Below, piece by piece: positions 46,855 to 55,329 of a stretch of 64,000 nt of DNA (its first letter is position 1; every line of letters starts with the position of its first letter). Origin of the DNA: Arthrobacter sp. H16F315 (GTDB lineage: Bacteria; Actinomycetota; Actinomycetes; Actinomycetales; Micrococcaceae); the NCBI RefSeq assembly GCF_024124825.1, contig NZ_JAMXSS010000002.1:620001-684000 (forward strand), given 5' to 3'. The notes beneath the pieces were generated by a model. The model searched no databases. It was not told the origin of the DNA and saw only the letters and a list, made by a program, of their open reading frames with translations. Made by a program: the position numbers and the translations under genes.

Positions 46855-49336
46855 TTGGCTGAAAGGGCGACGGCGAACGGCAAGGAGCGGGTCCGGGTCG
46901 GCGGCCGGGAGCTGGTGGTCACCAATCTGGATAAGGTGATGTACCCGCAGACCGGTACCACCAAGGCCGAAGTCATGGCTTACTACGCGGCCGTGGCGCC
47001 GGTGCTGATCCCCGCCGCCGCGGACCGTCCGGCTACCCGGAAGCGCTGGGTGCACGGCGTCGGGACGGCCGATGCCCCGGGCGAGATGTTCTTCCAGAAG
47101 AACCTGGACCATTCGACACCGGGCTGGGTTCCGCGGGCCGCCATCACCCACAAGCAGCGCACCATCCAGTACCCGCTGGTCAACGACCCGGCCACACTGG
47201 CCTGGCTGGCGCAGACAGCAGCCCTGGAGATACACGTGCCGCAGTGGTGCGTGGATTCCCACGGCGAGCAGATGCCACCGGACCGGCTGGTGCTGGATCT
47301 GGATCCCGGTGAGGGTGCAGGACTGGCCGAATGCGTCGCGGTCGCCTGGCTCGCCCGGAGTATCCTGCAGGACGTGGGCCTGGATCCCGTACCCGTGACG
47401 AGCGGCAGCAAAGGCATCCACCTGTACGCGGCCCTCGACGGCAGCCAGGGCTCCGAACAGATTTCGGGTTTCGCCCACGAGTTGGCCCGCGCCCTGGAAG
47501 CCGACCACCCGGAGCTGGCCGTCAGTGACATGAAAAGGACCCTGCGCGCCGGCAAGGTCCTGGTGGACTGGAGCCAGAACAGCGCCGCAAAGACCACCAT
47601 CGTTCCCTACTCACTGCGCGGGCGGCTCCGGCCCACGGTGGCGGCTCCGCGGACCTGGCGTGAACTCAACTCACCGTCACTGCACCAGCTGGACTACCGG
47701 GAGGTCCTTGCGCGCGTGAAGTCGGGCAAGGATCCTTTCTCCGTCATCTCCGCCGGGCGCAAGGCAACGGCGCAGCCCGGTGGCCGCCCGAACGGCAGCA
47801 ACACCACCGGCGACGGCGGCGCCGCCGACCCGCGGCTGGAGAAGTACCGCGCCAAACGTGACGCTGGCTCCACCCCTGAGCCCTTCACGGCCGAGCAGTA
47901 CCGGGCAGCTTCAGAAGGCGGCACCCTCCGGGAGAAGTTCGTCATCCAGGAACACCATGCCAGCCGGCTGCACTATGACCTCCGGCTGGAGCGTGACGGC
48001 GTCCTGGTCTCCTGGGCGCTGCCCAAGGGCGTTCCTACGAGCCGGACCACAAACCACCTGGCGGTCCAGACCGAGGATCACCCGATGGACTATGCGGGCT
48101 TCGAAGGCACCATCCCCAAGGGCCAATACGGCGCCGGGACCGTCAGTATCTGGGACCACGGCTACTACGAGTGCGAGAAGTGGATCGCGGGCAAAGAAGT
48201 CATTGCCACCCTCAGCGGCCAGGACGACGGCGGGCTGGCCGGCGCCCGCAGGTTCGCGTTGATCCATACCGGCAGGGGCGAGGAGCAGTGGCTCATCCAC
48301 CTGATGGACGCGCCGGGCGCTAAGAATGAGCATGCTCCCCCGCCGCAGGAGGAACCTCCGCTGCCCGCCGCCCCGGATCCGGCGGACGTTTCACCGATGC
48401 TGGCCAGCCCCGGCAGCGCCGCCGACCTGCCCGGCAAGGACTGGCAGTTCGAACTCAAATGGGACGGGGTGCGGGCCCTGATCGTCGGGGGTGCGGGCAA
48501 GATCCGCCTGATCAGCCGCAACGGCAACGACATGTCCGCCGCGTATCCGGAACTGACCAATCGTTCCAGCTGGCCGGAGCAGGACTTCATCGCCGACGGC
48601 GAGATAATCGCCGTCGGCCCTTCGGGGCGGCCCGACTTTGGACTGCTGCAGGGGCGGATGAACCTCGGCAGTGCCTCCGACGTCGCGCAGGCGCGGGCAT
48701 CTACGCCGGTCCGGCTGATGCCTTTTTGACCTCCTGGCCGAGAGCGGCTCGGACCTGCGCCGCCTGCCGCTCGGCCGGCGGCGGGCACGGCTGGAAGCAT
48801 TTTTCACCCTTGCCGGCGGCCCGGTGGACCTCTCCCAACTAATCCACGGCGATGCCGGGCACATCCTGGAAAGCGTTGAGGAACTGGGGCTGGAGGGCGT
48901 CATGGCCAAGCGCACGGACGGCCGCTACGTCGGTCAGCGGAGCCGGTCCTGGCTCAAGCTAAAGTTCGAAAAGACCCAGGAAGTGGTGGTCGGCGGCTGG
49001 CGCCCCGGCAACGGCGAGCGCCGCGACACCGTCGGTTCGCTGTTGCTGGGCATTCCGGACGGGCCGACGCTGCGCTACGTGGGCCGTGTGGGCAGCGGCT
49101 TCAGCACCCGCGAACTCGGCGGCTTGCGCCGGCAGCTGGAGGCTTTGCCGCGCAAGACCTCACCGTTTGCGGATGTTCCCGCGGAAGACGCCGCCGGCGC
49201 CCGGTGGGTGTCGGCCAAGCTGGTCGGCGAGGTTAAATTCGGTGAGTGGACGGGATCCGGCAAGCTTCGGCACCCGGTCTGGCGTGGCTGGCGTCCGGAC
49301 AAAAACCCGGACGACGTCGTCGTCGAACACAGCTGA
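46855..49336 (+). CDS. ligD: Multifunctional NHEJ ligase LigD, Pol-PE-Lig (frameshifted)
   Basis: After repair 826 residues. TTG start with GGAGG about nine bases upstream. The polymerase/primase domain (~10-300) has L-V-L-D-L-D-P-G-E-G catalytic Asps, S-G-S-K-G-I-H-L-Y and V-L-V-D-W-S-Q-N. The 3'-phosphoesterase domain (~355-475) has HHASRLHYDLRLE and D-Y-A-G-F-E-G-T-I-P-K-G-Q-Y-G. The ATP-dependent ligase domain has the nucleotidyl Lys in FELKWDGVRAL, E-G-V-M-A-K-R and SWLKLKF, with an OB fold at the end. The order matches mycobacterial LigD. The shift is the T5 run 48723-48727: one T fewer turns P-F-stop into P-F-D-L-L-A-E-S-G-S-D and joins the last ~200 residues. Confidence 0.93.
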
Positions 49337-49365
49337 GGGCCCGCCGCGGCGGGCCCTCGCAGTGC

Positions 49366-49623
49366 TTAGTCGTGATGCGGGACCTGGGGACGACTCTGCC
49401 GGTGGATGGCTGCGTCCGCCACCTGCTGTCCTTGTTGTCCCCGGACAACGTCGCGGTCCTTGGGATGGCGGTGCTTCCCGCTGCCGTCCGGCCACTCATG
49501 GCCGTCGTCGGGCGACGGGGGTTCCGGGCGTTTACTCTCCGGCCCGGGAACCTCGTCCATGGACTCCGCAAGGTGACCGGCAACCTCGGGCTCGATCTCG
49601 TCTTTCGAGTGATGATCCGCCAT
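49366..49623 (-). CDS. Small hydrophilic protein, unknown
   Basis: A protein of 85 residues from the ATG at 49623, preceded by AAAGGA. It is very polar, acidic at first (D-E-I-E-P-E-V-A-G-H) and His/Gln-rich near the end. It has no hydrophobic segment and probably no compact fold. It could be a stress-related small protein. It is convergent with ligD. Confidence 0.55.
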   Translation of the reverse strand: MADHHSKDEIEPEVAGHLAESMDEVPGPESKRPEPPSPDDGHEWPDGSGKHRHPKDRDVVRGQQGQQVADAAIHRQSRPQVPHHD

Positions 49624-49694
49624 GGCTCGTCCTTTCCACGATGAAATGAAACGTCCCACCATCCTAGGTCCGCCGGGCGGTGATGTCTCTAGGG

Positions 49695-49928
49695 TTACCA
49701 GCGGACCTTTTTCTCCGCCGGGCCCTGTTTGCCGCTGACGTGCGTTGGCTTGTGGCTGTGGCCGACACTCTGCGAGCCAGCCCCGCCCCGGGACTTGCTC
49801 GCGAGCATCTCCTTTTGGGCGTCCGTCAGACGGGACTTGATCCCCTTCCCCTGCTCCGGGCCGGCCTGCGGCCTGCCGTCCGGCTCCGCGCCGCTGTTGC
49901 TGCTCTTTGTGGTTTCATTGCCAGTCAT
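49695..49928 (-). CDS. Small basic hydrophilic protein, DUF5302-like in style
   Basis: A protein of 77 residues with AAGGAGAAC before ATG. Gly/Ser/Lys-rich, with L-T-D-A-Q-K-E-M-L-A as the only probable helix and the tail S-V-G-H-S-H-K-P-T-H-V-S-G-K-Q-G-P. Short actinobacterial proteins of this kind often end in a similar basic His/Gly-rich tail. The family is not assured. Function unknown. Confidence 0.55.
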   Translation of the reverse strand: MTGNETTKSSNSGAEPDGRPQAGPEQGKGIKSRLTDAQKEMLASKSRGGAGSQSVGHSHKPTHVSGKQGPAEKKVRW

Positions 49929-50352
49929 GGACTGTTCTCCTTGTGTGGCGTTCGATCGGCGGTGCTGATCAGCAGTGTGTTGCAGTCAACCCTAGGCGCT
50001 TTCCGGAAGCCTTGGATACCCCTCCTGCGCGGTGCTTCCCGGAGCCGGAACCCGCCCCGTCGCGGATGAGCCCGTTGTGTTCCGGGAGGCGTGATTCGGG
50101 CCCTAAAACCGGCGGCAGACCGCCCGGCCGTGAAATATTTGCGCGGTCCATGGTGCAGACGCGAGTTTCCCAGTAACGACGCGGCGAAACGGCGGAAAGA
50201 AATTTCCCGCAACCGGCCCCCTGCGGGGTCGAAATAGCGGATGGTACGGCACCAAACTCGGAAATACCATCGAAATCACGTAAAATTGAAAGCCTGCCCA
50301 GAGCGGGGCAGCTACAAGTCGCAAGCAAATGACCTCCATAGGAGTGCACCAA
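49929..50352. other. Intergenic region upstream of the MHS transporter
   Basis: About 420 bp without a supportable gene. Near its end, a TAAAAT box (50281-50286) and a small hairpin CTGCCC/GGGCAG (50295-50311) precede the strong CATAGGAGTG ribosome site. The upstream half is anonymous. Confidence 0.45.
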
Positions 50353-51964
50353 ATGCCCAAAGACCGAAGCATGACCGACTCTTCGGCTGGCGTGATCGAC
50401 GCCGGCCGAACCAACCAAGCTGCCCCCGGGTGCGAAGAAATCAAAGCTGCGGACGCGGCGCCGGCTCAAGGAGTCCGACGTTAACGTCGTTAATCGGCCG
50501 ATGCTCAAAAAGGCACTCGGCGGCACTATCGTAGGTAACACCATGGAGTGGTACGACGTCGGTGTGTTCGGTTACCTGATCACCACGATGGGACCGGTGT
50601 TCCTCCCGGAAGCGGACAAGTCTGTTCAGACTCTGTTCCTGCTGGGAACCTTCGCCGCCACCTTTATTGCCCGCCCCCTCGGCGGAGTCGTGTTCGGCTG
50701 GCTCGGCGACAAAATCGGCCGGCAAAAGGTACTCGCTGCGACACTGATGATCATGGCGGCCAGCACCTTCGCCGTCGGCCTCCTGCCCGGTTACGCCCAG
50801 ATCGGGATCTGGGCAGCGGTGCTGCTGGTCCTGTTCAAGGTCATCCAGGGTTTCTCCACCGGCGGCGAATACGCCGGAGCCACCACGTTCGTGAGCGAGT
50901 ACGCCCCGGATAAGCGGCGCGGCTTCTTCGCCAGCTTCCTGGACCTCGGGAGCTACCTCGGCTTCGCGATCGGCGCCGCCCTCGTCTCCGTGCTGCAGCT
51001 GACCCTTGGTCAGGACACGATGGAGCAGTGGGGCTGGCGGATCCCGTTCCTGGTGGCGGGCCCCCTGGGTCTGATCGCCGTTTACTTCCGGAGCAGGATC
51101 GAGGAGTCCCCGCAGTTCCAAGCCACCCTGGACGCCCAGGCGAACCTGGCCAAGGACGCAACCGCCGGTGACGCCGCGGTAGCCAAGGGCCCGGTAGGCA
51201 TTGTGAAGGCGTACTGGCGCTCCATCATCGTCGCGATGATCCTGGTGGCCGCCGCAAATACTGCCGGTTACGCCCTGACGTCATACATGCCGACCTACCT
51301 CACCGAGTCCAAGGGGTACGACCCGGTTCACGGCACCCTGCTGACGATCCCCGTGCTGGTCATCATGAGTCTCTGCATCCCGCTGACCGGCAAGCTCTCC
51401 GACCGGATCGGCCGCCGTCCCGTCCTGTGGATCGGCGCCGTGAGCACCGTCGTCCTGGCCGCCCCGGCGTTCCTGCTGATCGGCGTCGGCGAAATCTGGT
51501 CCACTTTGCTGGGCCTTGGCCTGGTCGCCTTCCCGGTCACTTTCTATGTGGCCAACCTGGCGTCGTCCCTGCCCGCGCAGTTCCCGACGTCGAGCCGCTA
51601 CGGAGCGATGGGCATCGCGTACAACTTCTCGGTGGCCATCTTCGGCGGTACCACACCGTTTATCGTTGCGGCCCTGATTAACGCCACCGGCGATGACATG
51701 ATGCCTGCTTACTACCTGATGGCTACTTCGGCCGTCGGTGCCGTGGCGATCTACTTCCTGAAGGAATCGGCCCGGATGCCCCTGCCGGGTTCCATGCCCA
51801 GCGTGGACACCCCCGAGGAGGCCAAGGAACTCGTCGCCAACCAGGACGAGAACCCGCTGATCGACCTGGTGGAAATGGATATGCCGTTTGCCGGCGCTTC
51901 GGCCGATGCAGCTGCTGATTCCGTGAACCGCGAGGATGCCGGGACCGTACCCGCCAAAGTCTAA
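50353..51964 (+). CDS. MFS metabolite:H+ symporter (MHS/ProP type), frameshifted near 5' end
   Basis: The ATG at 50353 follows TAGGAG. The N-terminal 27 codons and the main frame disagree because of one extra C in the C5 run 50423-50427. Removing it gives A-P-G-A-K-K-S-K-L-R-T-R-R-R-L-K-E-S-D-V and leads straight into MLKKALGGTIVGNTMEWYDV. The protein has the MHS signature M-E-W-Y-D, R-P-L-G-G-V-V-F-G-W-L-G-D-K-I-G-R and QGFSTGGEYAGATTFVSEYA, and 12 helices (536 residues). Relatives import proline, betaine or dicarboxylates with protons. The substrate is not resolved. The acidic C-terminal tail of ~60 residues is cytoplasmic. Confidence 0.9.
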
Positions 51965-52044
51965 GTCAGCCCCTGGCACCCCGGCCGGGTTTGTCCTGAA
52001 CCCGGCCTGCTAAACCGTATTCTGTAGCAAGTCCCGCCCATCGA

Positions 52045-52091
52045 GGCCTGTCTTCCGGTGTTTCCCCTGGGGAACCACCGGAAGGCGGGCC
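52045..52091 (+). terminator. Terminator downstream of the MHS transporter
   Basis: A 16-bp stem (52045-52060 with 52076-52091) with two G-U pairs and a 15-base loop, 80 bp after the stop codon. Confidence 0.8.
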
Positions 52092-52156
52092 TTAGGCGCG
52101 TCCGGCATTAAGCCGCGCCGCTAACCGTCCGGCCCCAGCATGGAACAGGAGGCACC

Positions 52157-53218
52157 GTGCCATCCTTCGGCGCCCATCTCCGCAGCCTCCACCGCCTGGC
52201 GCCAGCCAACAAAGACCACGTCTCGGCCTTCCGCGTGGCGGTCAGCGTGGCAGCGCCGTCCCTTGCGCTGCTTGCCGCAGGCCGCCCGGAACTGATGATC
52301 TACGCGGTGTTCGGCGCCCTGACCGGCATGTATGGCCGCAACGAACCTCATCAACTGCGGCTCAGGCACCAGGGCCACGCGGCCCTCCTGCTCGTGGGCG
52401 GGCTGGCCGTCGGCGTGTTCCTTTCGGTACACCAGCTACATTCCTGGGCGCTGGTCGTTATCGAAACGGTGCTGGCCGCGGCGGGATCCCTTTTCGCGGA
52501 CAAGGTGGCACTGAAGCCGAACGGCCCGTTCTTCGGCATTCTGGCATTGGGCGCCTGCGCCTCCATCCCCACAACTGTGCACTGGCACACGGCGGTCCTC
52601 ATCGGGGCACTGTCGGCAGGCTTTTCCATGGCCGTGGGATTCGGCGGATGGGTGCGGGGCAGAGCCTGGCAACGCGGTGCAGCCCGGGAGATCCCGGCAC
52701 TGCGCGGGGCCAGACGCCGGGCCGCGTGGATTCATGCGGCGCGGTACTTCACGGCCGTCGGGGCAGCTGGCTCCGTCGGTGTGCTCAGCGGCAGCGGGCA
52801 CCCGCACTGGGCCATGGCCGCCGCCGCGGTACCGCTGGCGGGGGCCGATATGCCCAGCAGCGTTTATCGCGGCCTGCACCGGATTGTTGGCACCCTGGCG
52901 GGTCTGGTGGTGGTCGCGGTGGTGCTGTTCCCCTGGGCGCTCTCACCCCTGAGGGCGTTTCCCGGACATGAGGCAGCCGTCCTGGCCGTGCTGGTGATTG
53001 TCCTGCAGTTCACCACGGAGCTTTTTATGACCAGGCACTACGGGCTGGCGATGGTGTCCTTCACTCCCGTGATCCTGCTGATGACACAGCTCGCCGCCCC
53101 CGCCGACCCGCACGTGTTGGTGACCGAACGCGCCGTCGAGACCCTGCTGGGCGCCGGGCTCGGCATCGTTGTTGTGGTTTTGATCCGGCGGCGCCGGTCG
53201 CCGGGCGGTCCGCCCTGA
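52157..53218 (+). CDS. FUSC family membrane protein
   Basis: A protein of 353 residues from a GTG directly after AGGAGGCACC. Two sets of about five helices (residues ~25-150 and ~205-340) are separated by a basic loop (RGRAWQRGAAREIPALRGAR). This doubled layout, with A-M-A-A-A-A-V-P-L-A and R-I-V-G-T-L-A-G-L near the start of the second half, is typical of fusaric-acid-resistance-type (FUSC) proteins, thought to export aromatic compounds. Substrate unknown. Confidence 0.85.
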   Translation: MPSFGAHLRSLHRLAPANKDHVSAFRVAVSVAAPSLALLAAGRPELMIYAVFGALTGMYGRNEPHQLRLRHQGHAALLLVGGLAVGVFLSVHQLHSWALVVIETVLAAAGSLFADKVALKPNGPFFGILALGACASIPTTVHWHTAVLIGALSAGFSMAVGFGGWVRGRAWQRGAAREIPALRGARRRAAWIHAARYFTAVGAAGSVGVLSGSGHPHWAMAAAAVPLAGADMPSSVYRGLHRIVGTLAGLVVVAVVLFPWALSPLRAFPGHEAAVLAVLVIVLQFTTELFMTRHYGLAMVSFTPVILLMTQLAAPADPHVLVTERAVETLLGAGLGIVVVVLIRRRRSPGGPP

Positions 53219-53222
53219 CCCG

Positions 53223-54011
53223 TTATTTCGCGCGGCGGGGCGGGCCCGCAACGAGCCTGTCCGGAAGGATGCGGGCGGCCGCGGTCAGCACCTTGTACCG
53301 CTTGCTCGGGATGGAAACAGCCTTGCCCCTGGCATTATCGGCGAGGCCTTCGCGCACCACACGCTCGGCCGTCAGCCACATCCAGCGCGGCGTTGCCGCC
53401 TTATCCATGCCCATCCGGTCGTGGAACTCGGTGTGTGTGAAGCCGGGGCAGACCGCGGTGACGGTAACGCCCTGCCTGGAGTAGGCGAGGCTGGCCCAGC
53501 GGCAGAAGCTGACAAGCCACGATTTCGCGGCCGAATAGCTGCCCCGGGGAAGAAACGCAGCGACGCTTGCGACGTTGATGATCCGGCCCGAGTGCTGGCC
53601 GAGCATACCCTGCAGGGCGGCGTGGGTCAGCTGCATGGCGGTCTCGACGTGCAGTTTCAGATGCCTGGTCTCGTCCGCGATGTCGCTCTCCGCGAAGGAA
53701 CGCAGCAGCCCAATGCCTGCGTTGTTGACCAGGATTTCCACTGGTCTCGCCGGATCCGTGAGCCTGGCGACGACGGCTGCCACGCCGGCGTCGTCCGTGA
53801 GGTCGGCGGAGAGAACTTCGGCACGGACGCCGTACCGCTCCGAAAGTTCCGATGCCCCGGCCTGCAGCCTTGCCCTGTTGCGGGCCACGAGGACCACGTT
53901 GTGGCCCTGGCCGGCGAGCTGGCGGGCGAATTCGGCCCCGATCCCGGCGGTGGCGCCGGTGATCAGGGCAGTGGAACCGGCAGGCGTCACGGCACGGGAA
54001 GTCATGGCCAC
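53223..54011 (-). CDS. Short-chain dehydrogenase/reductase
   Basis: A protein of 262 residues (GTG 54011; ATG 54005 equally possible). Classical SDR: T-G-A-T-A-G-I-G cofactor motif, N-N-A-G, the catalytic Ser in N-V-A-S-V-A and Y-S-A-A-K. The end V-L-T-A-A-A-R-I-L-P and the R-W-M-W-L-T segment are as in the DltE/SDR group that includes actinobacterial ketoreductases of unknown substrate. It ends 4 bp from the convergent FUSC gene. Confidence 0.9.
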   Translation of the reverse strand: MAMTSRAVTPAGSTALITGATAGIGAEFARQLAGQGHNVVLVARNRARLQAGASELSERYGVRAEVLSADLTDDAGVAAVVARLTDPARPVEILVNNAGIGLLRSFAESDIADETRHLKLHVETAMQLTHAALQGMLGQHSGRIINVASVAAFLPRGSYSAAKSWLVSFCRWASLAYSRQGVTVTAVCPGFTHTEFHDRMGMDKAATPRWMWLTAERVVREGLADNARGKAVSIPSKRYKVLTAAARILPDRLVAGPPRRAK

Positions 54012-54036
54012 AGCCTAACCGGTGCCGGCCGCCGCC

Positions 54037-54786
54037 TCAGGCCAGGGCCTGCCCGGCAGGCAGTTCCACGTCCTCGGGATCGCCTGCAGCGCCGTGGTGG
54101 CGCTGCTGCAACTCTTCGGTGGCCAGCTCGTACCAGGTGTGGGCCCCGAAGGACGGGCTGTTGGTGTCGAGGTGCCGGTACAGGGCATCGGCCAGCTGCC
54201 CCAGCGCCATGTCGGAGAGTGCCCGGACGGTTGCGGCGGGGTCCAGCGTCCCCTCGAAGTACTCGGTCAGCTGCGGGTCGCTGACGGCGTTGAGCTCGGC
54301 CGCTGCCGGGCCGCAGGCCTCGTCCACTCCTGCGGGCAACCCCGGCCCGGAGGGAAGGGCGGCGGGGGACGCGCCCGGCCCCGCAGCAAGGTCAAGTGGC
54401 TGCCCCGCCGCGAGTTCCGCCTCGAGTCCGGCGAGGACTTCACCGTCGGAGCCGACGTGCAGGAGGCAGATCGGCAGCTCGGCGGGTTCCGCCAGCGTCA
54501 TGCGGAACGGCTCTGCGGCCTGCCCGGCACCCGCTGCGAAGGCCACCGTGCCGGTATCGGCCATGGACCGCAGCTGCAGGAGGATCTCGGGGTCCAGGTG
54601 GGATGACTTGTGGAGGTCGATGATGACATCGGTGCCCGCGCCCAGGCGCCCCGCACGCCGGATGATATGCAGCAGGGAGGGGAAATCAGCTTGGGTAAGG
54701 CAACCCGTGACTTCGAGGGTCACGGTTCCGGCGTCGGCCTCCACACGGACAAGCACACGCAGTTTATGGTTCACGGGGTTCTCCAA
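54037..54786 (-). CDS. STAS-like domain protein
   Basis: A protein of 249 residues. Residues ~8-100 look like a STAS/anti-sigma-antagonist fold: V-T-L-E-V-T-G-C-L-T, then G-T-D-V-I-I-D-L-H-K-S-S-H-L-D-P-E-I-L. The conserved Ser is not in the usual place. The remainder is Ala/Gly/Pro-rich and acidic, ending in a helical region (ALSDMALGQLADALYRHLD). It could be a regulatory protein. No kinase or sigma factor is nearby. Confidence 0.65.
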   Translation of the reverse strand: MENPVNHKLRVLVRVEADAGTVTLEVTGCLTQADFPSLLHIIRRAGRLGAGTDVIIDLHKSSHLDPEILLQLRSMADTGTVAFAAGAGQAAEPFRMTLAEPAELPICLLHVGSDGEVLAGLEAELAAGQPLDLAAGPGASPAALPSGPGLPAGVDEACGPAAAELNAVSDPQLTEYFEGTLDPAATVRALSDMALGQLADALYRHLDTNSPSFGAHTWYELATEELQQRHHGAAGDPEDVELPAGQALA

Positions 54787-54890
54787 AGGGACACGTCCAA
54801 GAGCCGACTGCGTAACTCTGCTAAAACCTTACGAGGTTATTGCCCCCGGCCACAAGCGGGCGGCGCCGCCAAAGTGGGGCCTTCCGGGGT

Positions 54891-55235
54891 TCAGGCGCCG
54901 GCCGGCGGCTGTTCCGGCCAGTCGATGTACTGGGTATAGGAAGCGTGCTTGCGCAGGTAGCGGTAGATAAAGGGGCAGTTGGGGATGATCCGTTTGCCGG
55001 CTGCGACGACGTCGTCCAGGGCGAAGTGGGCCAGCACCTTGCCGAGCCCCTTGCCCTGGAATTGCTCGGCCGTATCAGTGTGAATAAAGTCCACATGGCC
55101 GGGCTCATCGATGAAGCGGATTTGAACGGCCAACTGGCCGCCAACGTGGAGCTCATAGCGGTGCAGCTCATCATTACGGGTCGTGGACACGTCCGGGCGA
55201 AACGTGTCTTCGCGGGCTGCAGAGTTCTCCGTCAT
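54891..55235 (-). CDS. GNAT-like acetyltransferase (COG2388 type)
   Basis: A protein of 114 residues from the ATG at 55235; the frame extends upstream to 55280. V-D-F-I-H-T-D-T-A-E-Q-F-Q-G-K-G-L-G-K-V-L is the acetyl-CoA pyrophosphate loop in the short form of the Gcn5-related YjdJ/COG2388 family. It ends with C-P-F-I-Y-R-Y-L-R-K-H. These small enzymes are of unknown substrate. It follows the borosin-type methyltransferase gene on the same strand but is separated by about 95 bp. Confidence 0.85.
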   Translation of the reverse strand: MTENSAAREDTFRPDVSTTRNDELHRYELHVGGQLAVQIRFIDEPGHVDFIHTDTAEQFQGKGLGKVLAHFALDDVVAAGKRIIPNCPFIYRYLRKHASYTQYIDWPEQPPAGA

Positions 55236-55329
55236 GGTTCGACATTGGCACTTAAAGGCGGGTGTGGCAATGGCAGGCAAGATGCTGCAGGGTGGCGAGG
55301 CGGCGCAGTTCCGCCGGCCGGCGGCATCG

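Noticed and set aside
50286..50318. TTGAAA with TACAAG as a promoter for the MHS transporter
   Set aside because: The spacing of 21 bases is too long; the TAAAAT box at 50281 is a better candidate but lacks a clear -35.
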